Source: Anodontia alba (taxonomy: Eukaryota; Mollusca; Bivalvia; Lucinida; Lucinidae). Taken from it: a stretch of 64,000 bases of DNA. Below the pieces are notes generated by a model. It searched no databases, had not been told where the DNA came from, and saw nothing but the letters and a program-made list of their open reading frames with translations. Where the stretch lies: the NCBI GenBank assembly GCA_964016985.1, contig OZ024823.1, positions 135,056,112 to 135,120,111 on the forward strand. Direction: 5' to 3'. Position numbers and translations under genes: made by a program. Below are positions 39,901 to 51,900 of the stretch, piece by piece; the stretch's first letter is position 1; every line of letters begins with the position of its first letter.

Positions 39901-42900
39901 GGCGTTTGATTTGTCTTTGTTTCTTCCTCATTTCATCCTTTTTGGGTGCCTTTTGAAGGCTGGGCTTCGTGATTGTGACCTTTCCTGAGTATCTTTACTT
40001 GTATTCTCCCTTTACCTAAAGGAGCAGGAGGAAACACTGCGCTGGACAAAGCAAATGCTTCTACTTTGATGGGCGGTGCTCAGGGAATGATGGCAGGGTC
40101 CAGCAGTGTCTTAGGGGGAGGAAATGCCATGTTATCTGGTGGTGGACAAACTGGAGGTTCAAGCAGCGGATTTGGACAGACGGGTGGATCAAGTGGATTT
40201 GGTTCAAGGTATTGACTTTTTTCTCTTTCATAAATTTACAGAGGATGTCGATAAATTAACTTTGCTATTTCTCACACATTGTTGTAGTGATGAGGAAATA
40301 ATTACTACCAAACGTATACTATAGCTTGATGTTAATCGTTACTTTTTCACCCATTTAACCCTAGTCCTGCTGAACCCGGATATACCCTGTCTTTACGAAC
40401 AATGTAGATCCAGATCAGTTGGCTTCTGAAGAAGCCAACTGATTTGTATCTGCACTGTTTGCCATTAAGTATGTGAATTTGTATCAACAACCTGGATCAA
40501 GTAATCTGATTGGAAGCATTTTAATGTATACAGCATGACAAGGGTTAATACAAAATAGGAAAAGTAACACGATTTGCATTTGTTTCAAACGACCTATTCC
40601 CGTCATAGCTGTAAATAATTCTGGCCCTTTAGAACCACTGAGCTCATTTGGATTTATTTGAAAACAGAACATCGCCCAACCATGGACAAGGCGGTGTGGG
40701 CAGTGTTGCACGTTATACAACTGTTCGTGCTCACACTCAATAAAACCGATTACACTATTTTCATGTATTGGACGCGTGAGTCAGTTGTTTACAATCGATC
40801 AAAATCGATCAAAAGTAAACAGCAACAAAATTTCCTTAAGGTTGTTGTCCACGCGATTATCATTGACCAATGAATCTAGGTAACGCTTATTGACAACCGG
40901 GTTATTGATGTCGCTGTGGTGTCAGGGTGCTGTGTAAAAAGAGTGAGCTGTTAAATTGGACTGAGATTAGTGCTGGCACATTAACAAACAGTGCAGACCC
41001 AGATCAGAAGCTGCAGAACGCGACGTCTGATCAGGGTCTGCACTAATTGCTTAAATTGCAGGCAGTTAAGGGTAAATGAAACAGTACCAAGTTCTGGACC
41101 ATTCGTCAGTGACCATTGACCCACCAGTGCTGTCACTGTCACTGCTTTGATTTTCATTGCCGAAATCTTTCCTTACGGAATTAATTTTCAAAACGTCAAC
41201 CGTCCGAAGGCCGGCCTCGGTGGCTCGGTTGGATGCGCCGTCCGACTGGAGACCAGGAGGTTGCGGGTTCAACCCCCGCTGAGGTCGGCAACATACTTTC
41301 GTGGAGATTGATCATGAAATATTTTCTACGTTCATTCTCTCCCTTCCGCTGATTCAAGAAGGGCAGTTGTCAGTTTCTGGCGAAAGAATGTGCACAATAC
41401 TGGTTAACCGCTTAGAGGACTAAGCCTGCCCAGTAAATGTGTGGTTAGGTAAACTGACCGCGCTCGACATGACATTGGGTTGACTGGGCCCGTAAAACTT
41501 CAACACAAACAAACAACCGTCCGAAGGCAGCGGTGCTGGTACAGTCGTTCTTTGCATTACTTTGTGGCTTCTCCCCACCAAACACACAACGTCGCTGCAA
41601 CGTCACGACGCTGCAACGTCGTTGTAATAGCGTTGTTTGGACGTTGTTTATTTGCTGGGTCGCAGCGTTTTCATGTTTGTTCCATCCTGTTTGGTGTCTT
41701 GTCCTTGTGTATTTGTTCTGCATAGTTAGTTTTGTGATCTCTGTACTTGGGGAAACGAAGCTGGTCACTTGGTTAGTCCTTCAGCTATATGTTCTGGCTG
41801 TGATCTTTGCGCCTATTCTGGGATTTCTCAAAATTGATATACGGTCACTGATGAAGCTTAATTGACTGAAAGTAGATAGTCTAGCACAAAAGAAACATGG
41901 AAAATTAAGAAAATATTGTGTGCGTGTGTGCGTGTGTGCGTGCGTGCATGCGTGCGTATTCATTGACCTCAAGGGTCATTCTTTTAAGAATCTGTTCATC
42001 TCCACTGAAGCTTGCGTCAGTGCCATGTGGCTGCCGTAAACAGACTCCCATACTTCGCTAAGTTTAATTGATATTTTCTGTTCCTTTGTGTCCATTGAGC
42101 ACATTCTTGGATTTTTGGATCGGTCAGTAGACAAACAACTTGAAGGGAACCGTGGAATGGGATTCAACTAGGTTCAGTCAGCAAAACTGTTTTACAGAAC
42201 CTGGTCCTGAGGTTATAAAACTTTTTTCATGCTCAACTCAACTGAGCATGGAATGTCACTTGGTCATAAAAATAAAAATACCAACAGTTAAAACTTTTTT
42301 CATGCTCAGCTAAATTGAGCATGCTCAGCTGAGTTGAGCATGAAAAACGTATCAAAATTTTGTCAGTACTTTAAGATTTATAAGCAAAACAAATTTCATG
42401 CTCAGCTGAGTTGAACATGAAAAAAAGTTTAAAGCCTCGAGGCCTGGTAAAGTTGAATAAGGGAAATGGACGCTTCGCAGCTACACACTCTCCGAGTATG
42501 GGTAATGACTGACTTGTTTTTCCACGTTTCTTCAGCAGTAGCAGCGGAGGCAGCAGCTCCGGTAGCGGTGGTATGAGCATGTTTGATCCTAATGCGATGA
42601 TGGGAGGTGGCGGAAGTGGAAGTGGAGGTAGCTCTGGGTCGTCGAGTTCTGGTGGAATGAGTATGTTCAATCCCAGTGCAATGATGGGTGGCGGCAGTGG
42701 GGGTGGCAGCTCAGGTTCCAGCAGTGGTGGCATGAACGTGTTTGATCCTAACGCCATGATGGGAGGTGAGCATCTGTGATACTCAAATGGTCCGCAACGT
42801 CAGAAAATGTACCGTCGGACGTTAAGCGAACATTCGATTCAGCCTATGCATTCGCGCGGAATGATCAGAATCTCCACTACGCGCATTTTGGATAGCCAAG

Positions 42901-45900
42901 GATGCAAACTTTCTTCATGGGAACAGGTGCACAGGCTGATTTCAGTCTCTACGTTGGTACATTTACTAATATTGCGGCTCTTATACTAACCTTGATGCAA
43001 AGACCTTTATCACAGTATGTTGATCAAAGTATTAACTTGGCGCTCTGTTGGTAGCCAATGATTCAAAGCGTCTTCAGACCGACAACGACGACTCAGATCA
43101 GACTGCGCGGAGGGGCAGACTGATATGAATCTTCGCTTGGAGCACGTGCAATCTTGTAGAAAGTATTGTGTCCTGGTTCCAAAGTAATTTTTGTGTCTCT
43201 GACATATTATATGGAAAACATACTCCATGGTATTCAGATGAGACCAGGTTGCATTTTTACCTGAAAAAGAATTGTGATTCGGACATGTGACTTATGTGAC
43301 ATTTTGATCAGGTTCTACACTGTTTTGCACAATCTTCTCTGGCCGAATACATGAAAAGGGTAGGATGAATAAGAAATGAAATATTAAGTACCGCTCGTGA
43401 GACCCTGCAAGAAATACACTTTTCTGATCCATGTTTTCCTTGTCGACAAACTGGTAAACTAAAACAGTGACATTGTTTGGTTGTAAGTGAATAAGGCGTA
43501 AAAAAATAGCTGTGTTTCCACTAAAATACTGAAAAAAAAAACAACAAAACAATTGGTCGGTAGGTAGGAGAAACTTCCTTTTTATTGTTTTATTTTTTCT
43601 CCAGAAAAGAACAGAGTCGAGCCGACCGGGCCTGTAATTTTATGAAAATACGGGTATTTTTGTTGAGGGTCGGTGTTGCACTTTTACTGATAAAAAATGT
43701 GTTTGAAACAGGGTCGGTCAGGTTAGTGGAAACACAGCTACTTTTTTGACGCCTAATGAAATTTTTGCAATGAAAGAAATAATAACCACACGCCGGAGGC
43801 TCAAATTAGCCTGCGGATCTGCGCAGTCTGATTAGAGGCATGTCCACGTGAAGAAAGTTTGCATCATTGGCAATCCTAAAGCGTACCCAGAGAATATTCT
43901 GATCGGACTGAGCGAATGCGCAGGCTGATCTGAAACTTCGCTAGGCGCACACGTACGTAGGTACGTTTTAGCAAAAAATACAGAAGAGTAGAATACCTCG
44001 AAAGGAAAAATCTGCTTTAATCCTTTTGGTAAAATAATACATGTACTTTCAAATGCGAAAGAAGTTTACAAAAGTATGATTCACAGCCATGATGAAAATA
44101 AATTACAAATACATGTAAAAAGATAGATATTCTCACTTTTTCCAAATTCCTACTTGCGCAAAATTCTTGCGCAAAGTAAGAATTCCTACTTCGCCCGGCA
44201 AAGAGAAAGATTCTTTCTTACTTTGCTCGGGAGAGAGAGAGTAGTGACCACATAACAACATTTTTCCAATATGATGTGTGATGTACGACTGCGCGCATAT
44301 CAGAATCGTCTCAGCGCCACTAAATCTGGTACGGTTATTCTTTTACAGTCGACTCTTGTTACCCAAAATACTTCAAGGAAACGGTATTTATGTTTTGTGA
44401 TTATAGTAGTTTGAGCCAAAAGGAATCGAAGCATAAGGAACATAAAGCAAACCGAACCAATATTGCCCTTTTTTGTTTGATTTAAGCAGTAGTTTGAGTT
44501 ATTAGTGTTTGAGATAAGATGATTCAATATGTCACATGATATAATCACGTCCATTGAATCATCAATATTTCATTGTCTGCTGAACTCATTGGGGTATAAG
44601 TGTGTAGTCTGTTTATCTTTTGATACTCCAATGATAACAAAGTCCAATATTTTGATGAACTGGTATATGTTCTTTCGAGTTGTCTATTAATTGCGTGTCA
44701 CCATTTGTTTAAACATTTCTTATCTTAACCCATTTATGCAGAGTAGACTCTTCTATGCCGGTCTCGTTGGCTCGGTTGGATGCGCCGTCCGACTGGAGAC
44801 CAGGAGGTCGCGGGTTCAACCCCCACCGAGGTCGGCAACATTCTTTCGTGGAGATTGATCATGAAATATTTTCTACGGTCATTTTTTCCCTTCCGCTGAT
44901 TCAAGAAGGTCAGTTGTCAGTTTCTGGCGAAAGAATGTGCACAATACTGGTTAACCGCTTAGAGGACTAAGCCTGCCCAGTAAACGTGTGGTTAGGTAAA
45001 CTGACCGCGCTCGACATGACCCCATTGGGTTGACTGGGCCGTAAAACCTCAACACAAACAAACAAGACTCTTCTATCTCACCTCTTTGGACAGGTCCATT
45101 TCCTGTACGAGGAATATTTGGTTAGTTTTTATTATCACCATCTTTTGTCGAGATTTCCATATTGAATACAAAAAGTGTAGAACCTGATCAGACGCCGCGT
45201 TCTGCTGCATCTGATCTGAGTCTACACTGTTTGCTACTGTCCCTTTTACGAGACTCTAGGCTTAAATGGTTAATGTTTGTGTCAGGTGGTTCCATGAATC
45301 CCATGATGCCTGGTGGTAATATGAATCCCATGATGCCTGGTGGATCTATGACAGGCTCTGGCTCTGGCAGTTCAACTTCTGGAAGTAGGACTTCAGGTAA
45401 GACATTCTGTATCCCAGTAGGGTCATCAAGACTTCGAGTGTCATACTTTTATCTCTGCATACCAAAGGAAAAACGTTTTACAAGTAGTTCAGACAGCTCG
45501 TACCGAGCCGTTTGAACAGGTTCTACATTAACTGCCATTCAGTGCCAGACAGATACCTCTATATTAAATTATGCATGTGTTCAACTTCTAAGACGGAAGA
45601 ATTCACGTCAGGAACTCAAGGACGAAAACGGTATTGCGAAAAAAGACGTTCAGGCCCCGAGGTTATAAAACATTTTTCGTACTCAACTCCGTCGAACATG
45701 AAAATTTCTCTGCTAATAAATATGAAAATGCCAACAATAGTTGGCATTTTCATATTTATTAGCAGAGAAATTTTCATGCTCAGCTAAGTCTAGCGAGAAA
45801 GAATTTGGCATTGTTAGTAATTTGAGACTTTTTAGCATGAAAAATTTCATGCTCAGCTGAGTTGAGCATGAAAAAAGTTTTATAACCTCGGGGCCTTGTC

Positions 45901-48900
45901 TGTGTAATTGAGCAATACGACATTGTTACCGTAACTGTTATAAGGACAGAACAGACTCTGAACGTATAATAAACTGTCTGTCAGGTAATGGAGTATTGAA
46001 ACGGCTGATGCAAAGTTAATATATACCAGCTACTTTCGGCCATTCAGGCCTAAACTGTATGCCTTTATGCAGACTATTCATAAACGCCGGGACATTTAGA
46101 TTGTTGCAATTTAGAACTGAGACAGCTATCATCTTGCAAATAAAATCTATAAATCTTCATGTAATGTAAAGTGTAATACAGTCGAATCTCGTTACCTCGA
46201 ATTCTTAGGGATTCTCTGAAATACTTCGAGATATCCGTACCTTGACATATCAGTTTTGCAGAATTGAGCAAAAAATAAATCGAACAACCACATTAACAAA
46301 TATGTATGTAATTTAACTCCTGAAGTTAGAGATATATTGAAAATATTGTGGAAAAGAGGAGAAATTGCTCCTTAGGAGCAATGTCTCCTCTTTTCCACAA
46401 TATTATGTTACCAGTTGTTAGATTTTCATGTTTAAGCAGGGATCAGATTTTCACTTCGAGATAAGCAGTTATTCTAGATAAGCGAGTTCGAGATAACGAG
46501 AGTCAACTGTATAAACTGCTTCCAGGTTGATGGGTGCCCTCTTGGAAAATATGATACCGGATCAAGTTACCTGAAGTGACATTGTTACCACATCTATACT
46601 ACAGAAATTAATTTGAAACGACTGATGTTTGTGTTCACCATATATTCACCTTCATAGCTGTAATGAGCCACAATGAGAAAATATGTACCTTATTATATGT
46701 GCGCCCACCGAACACAGATAGCACTGCGCATGCGCATAGTCTGACCAGCTTGCCTGAAGATAAACTGGATCTTAGGCTACCCACAGAACGCCAGATGAAG
46801 ACTAAGCTAACTATGTGGATGCATATGCTGATCTTTGTCTTTGCTGGGCGTACACACCATAAGGTACATTTTTTTATGTTGCAGCTCATATACAGCATCA
46901 CGAAAACATACCTATATATTTTGACCCCCTTAAACCCCACTTTTATATAGTAAAACTGGGGTTTACAGGGGTATACATTATTTTTCTTATTTCTGCTCAA
47001 AACATAGATTGTGGGTACTCGTTAGAACCGCCTCGACGAGGCGGTTCTAACGAGTACCTACAAGCTATATTTTGAGCAGAAATATAAAAATTATCGGAGT
47101 TTTTTTATCTGAAAATTTTGGAGATGAAATTTTCTATGTATTTGAATAGGCGTGTTTTCATAATGGGGAGCTGTCTAAATTGTAAATAAAATCTATAGAG
47201 GTTTTTCTTGGACTCTTCATATGACAACAATAAAGCTTGCAGTGTTGCATACACCCCTTAGCACTGATTTTCCTTTAGCGCTCGATTTTCCAAGACGCCG
47301 ACATGAGCTCTGTGGCCCCAAAAATAATAAAATATAAACTACAATACGGTGAAATACGGGGAGACTATAAAGATTCCGAAACAAATTAGGCCTGTTTTTA
47401 TTTGTTTTAAATAATGTTTTCTTATATATCATTACGTTAACAACTTTGTACTGGTATGCATTTAAAATGTTTAAATGTATGGACACTCGAACAAAATCTA
47501 ATAAAAATTAATCAAATCGACAGTCGTTTATAGGCAAAAAAAGTTATAAAACAGAAAAGTATTCATAATAAGCCATTAACAGTAGATAAGGCAGTGCAAA
47601 AAGCTAAACGAAAAATACTCATTTCTGTTTAACCTAAGGTGGAAGCAAGAAATTTAGATTGAATTTAAGAGACGATGATGGATGTATGATATTGTCATAT
47701 TCTGTACAACATTGGATATGGAAATATGTAATTTGTTGTACGATATTGAGACCAAGACAAATTTTGTGTATTTAGAGCCTGTAACCTCTTGGTCGACCAT
47801 TGTTTGCTTAACAAGGTTGTTACGTTTGAGTCTCCGAATTTCATTGTTTTGTGTATTCTTTGTTTCCGAAGGCAACCTTATATGAAATAAAGGCACTGCC
47901 TTTAATGCAAACACACCTAGAGCTAACTACTTATTCTGATATGTATACGATTTTGACAGCGTTTTCTTTACAAAGTTGGCCTCGCACACCGGGGTCAAAT
48001 GAGGTCACGTGATGCGTTTGGCAATTGTTTTTTTTCTTAGTTTTTTATTTAAATTCAATAGAGCTTATGTTCATTCGAAAGCAACTTTTTTTGAGAAAGA
48101 AACTGTCCTTTTGGCTTTCTGCTTGTAGTATTTTGATTGTGGTGCCGTTGCTTAAATTGCGTCCTTCTTTCCCTTTGATATGTTGGACGGAAGGTAATTG
48201 TATCGATTCCTGATCATTGCCTTCCTTTCTTTTAAAACGGGTGCATCAATAATTATTTCTCATGTTTGGCTTACTTACTATTTTTAATTCGATTATCAAG
48301 ATGTTTACAGTGAGAAACTGGAATTCAATTCTTATTTTATGAAACAGTCTCGAATGCGCGTCTTTACAGCTTCGTCTAAATTAAAGGTGGTGAACGAGAC
48401 AAAACGAAGTTTGCTGCGAGATTCCCTACGAGATTTAGGTGCTTAAGTATGTTTGTCAGCCTCTCTACAGAAAAGCAAAACACTCTTCGTTTGTTTGCTA
48501 TCAGGTTTTTATTTCATATGTGGTGTTTGTTTTGTCCTTATTTGTTCCTGGTTTCTTCTTACTATTAAAAGGCTGTGCTTCATGATTCTGGCATTTCCTG
48601 GGTTATAGTCACTCTTTTTTTTCATGCGAGTAAAAATAGTAAAAAAGAAAGTTCTTCGCTCATATAGATGGTCCCTTCAACTTCACAAAACAAGAAACGT
48701 GTAAATCATATTCATTACGAAAACACGCCTTTTCAAATAAATGGAGAATTTAACCACCAAAAAAAAATGAAAACTTTGAGGTGAAAATTTAATGTTTCTG
48801 CTCAAAACATAGATTGTGGATACTCGTTAGAACCGCCTCGGCGAGGCGGTTCTAACGAGTACCCACAATCTATATTAGCATAAATAAGAAAATTAATGTA

Positions 48901-51900
48901 TACCCCGGTAAAGCCCAGTTTTACTGTATAAAAGTGGGGTTTAAGGGGGTCAAAAGTATATAGGCGTGTTTTCGAGATGAAATTACTGTGATAAGTAGAA
49001 AACAGCTGTCTAGAAAGAGCCACACTCATAGAACATAGCCTACCAACGACAAGCAAAGTAAACAACCTCTTCCACGACGAGGTGATCAAAATGACAGGCA
49101 TCATCCAAAAAAAAAACAGAACAATAAGAAAACAAACAGAACAAAACACATGAAAACGCAGCGAGCAGCCATAATAATAATCATAAGAATAATAATAATA
49201 AACAAAACGCTACAACCACCGCCTTTGAAAAAAACAACTACCGAAAATAAACAGGACTAAACACAAGAAAACCTCTTAATGAGCAGCCATGATGCCCATA
49301 ATACAAAAGAACAGCAATAATAATAATAATAATGATAATGAAACAAAACGCTAGAACCACGGCCTTTGAAAAAAAACAAGATAACGGCGGTATTTAAATC
49401 GTCCCAAGGCCGTTTTGTGTACGCATGTCGGTTATTGTAATTGGGATTTTTTCTTTTATATTTGCTTGTTTCTCTTCGTCTTAAGTTACTCCGGGAAAAT
49501 AAAGCTTCGTAACTGTGGTCGATCCTTGATAACTTTATTTATATATTTCTCATAAAAAGAAACACTATGATGCGCTAAGTGTAGAAAATGCCTCATACTT
49601 ACATTGAAGGCCCAGATCAACCTGCGTGTCTGATCTAATCAGACCTTTCTCGGACCTTCGATATACACTATAATAGTTTCTGTTTCTATAAATGGTGAGC
49701 GAAGGAGTGTATGCGGATTTTATCAATGCGTGTACGCCGGCGAATCGCTAACAAATTTATCTTACGACATGAAAGTCGTAAGAAAGAAATGAAGCATAGC
49801 TGAAAAAAATCCCCGCCTGTAGTGGGATTCAAACCCGGTCTGTCCGGATAAGAATCAAATGCTCTAACCACTCAGCCAATGAATGGTCTGTCTGACGCGG
49901 TTGTCAGAGAATGAATATATACCTACAAGCTATGCGTAATCTGTGTTTTCTTTGTTTCCAAAGGCAAGCTTTTTGACGTTTATTTTGATACCAAATGTAA
50001 AACATTCTATCTAGAGCAGATGACAAAGACATCTCTGAGGGATCACCGGCAAACGTATTTTATCATTGGATAAGTTTTATTGCATTCATCAAATCAGTAT
50101 TGCATTGCAATATTATTGCATAAAAATCAGTGTCGCACATTATTAACAGCCGTGCATTAACCGGCGAAAAGCCGTGTGTTAACAAGGCAATTCACGCACT
50201 GTTAATGCACGGCTACGCAACTTTCAATATGCGTATACCGGGGCCACAGAATTGCTGCCGTCACGAGATGTGTACTGCCCTGCCCCAGAACGAGCATAGT
50301 CCGTGGAAATAGCATTCGCGCGACATCGGTGAAAGGCGAAACAAAATAATGCAATAATAATAGCGACCGAGCATGGTTTTTCAATGCATTAACATTCGCC
50401 AAGTCCCTTGGAAGGTGTTGAAAACCGCGGCTCGGCCGCGGTTTTCAACACCTCCCAAGGGACCTGGCGAATGTTAATGCATTAAAAACCATGTTTGATT
50501 CCTATAATAAAAGTAGAAGATACCCAGGAATTGCCACAATCACTAAGAAAGTCTTCCCGAGGCTCCAAAAGAAGGAATGACGAGGAACAAACAAGAGAAA
50601 ACAAAGGTCACACATGAAACAATCGACACACAAAGCAGAACCGCAACAAAGGAACCGCCTTGTCTTGCATTTTTTTCGAATTTAAATATACCTTTGACAT
50701 ACGATACCTTATTATTATGCTAGGTATGTTAGCAATATTATTTGCATTATTAATGCAGTCGAGTAGTGACCGTACATGTACAAAGTATTTTGACCGATAC
50801 TTTACACGTATACTGTGCTTTTTTATTATTTGTTACGTATCACAAGCTAGTCAGGAGCATCTGCCTTCCTTAATAAAACTCTAAAAGGTTGCCTTTGGAA
50901 TCAAATAATACACAAAAGAACGAAAATCGGAAAATCGGTTTTATTAAGTCTCTTCATATGCCCAGCCGCTCCCCCCCCCCCCCCCCCCACCAACCGCCGC
51001 GACCCCCAAGCTCCACAAACAACCACAACCCAACTCCAGCGTCCGGCAGCCCCATGGCACTTAACAAACTGTAGTAACGCTTTCATCCCTGCAGACCAAC
51101 ACGGACACCTTTGCAAACAGTGTAGATCCAGATGAGACGGTTCCTCTCATCAGGTGCTACATTTTTTTCTATTATAGAGTTTTGACTAAATCCTATTTGC
51201 AACAATGGATTTGTCCAAATGCAGAGATGGATGAGCCAGTTTCAGAAATTCGGGGTGTAAGGGTTAATTGACAGGATACTCCAAGTTCTGTATCGCTCGT
51301 TTTAGGTTTTTTTGTGTAGATCGGAAAGATCGTAAGAAAATATATTGTAACAAGCAGATACTCATTATTGTTTGGTTTCTATAAATATTTCTGTTACAGG
51401 TTCAAGTCCAATATTAGATCCATTAGGAGCAATGTCAGGTACTCTAGCTGTTACATTTGCTACAGATATAACTTTTTAACCCATTTATGCCGGTGGACTC
51501 TTCTATCTCAGCTCTTCGGACAAGTCCATTTCCGACCGAAGTGATGTCTGATTACTTTTTTCATTGCCATCTTTTATAGAAGTTCACCATTTTAATGCAA
51601 ACAGTGTATTGGGTCCGGATCTACACTGTTTGTCATTGTACCTTTAATGGGACGCTAGGCATAAATGCGTTAAATGTACAAATAATAATGTAATAGTGCG
51701 TTCCTGTAATATCTTTAATGTTTAGAAAAAGCTAGAACTTGGTGATTTGTAAAAATATATAGGATAGAAGTGGGTGATTTGTAAGAATATATAGGATATT
51801 TGCCTTTTAGATTTGTTTAGGCTTTTGGGAACTGGATAGATGTTGTAGACTTCTAGCCAAATTTACAAAGGAGATAAATTCTATGGTTTGTTGTTTGCTT

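Noticed and set aside
41533..41865. 110-codon open frame with hydrophobic stretch
   Set aside because: It begins inside the GACGTTG repeat, overlaps other long frames on both strands, and has no recognisable domain.
47636..47700. Possible extra exon starting GGAAGC after 'taacctaag'
   Set aside because: The acceptor is phase-compatible, but no good donor follows and the encoded residues do not resemble the gene.
49806..49893. Functional tRNA gene
   Set aside because: Box A and B are good, but the sequence continues into a repeat body and the stems are incomplete.
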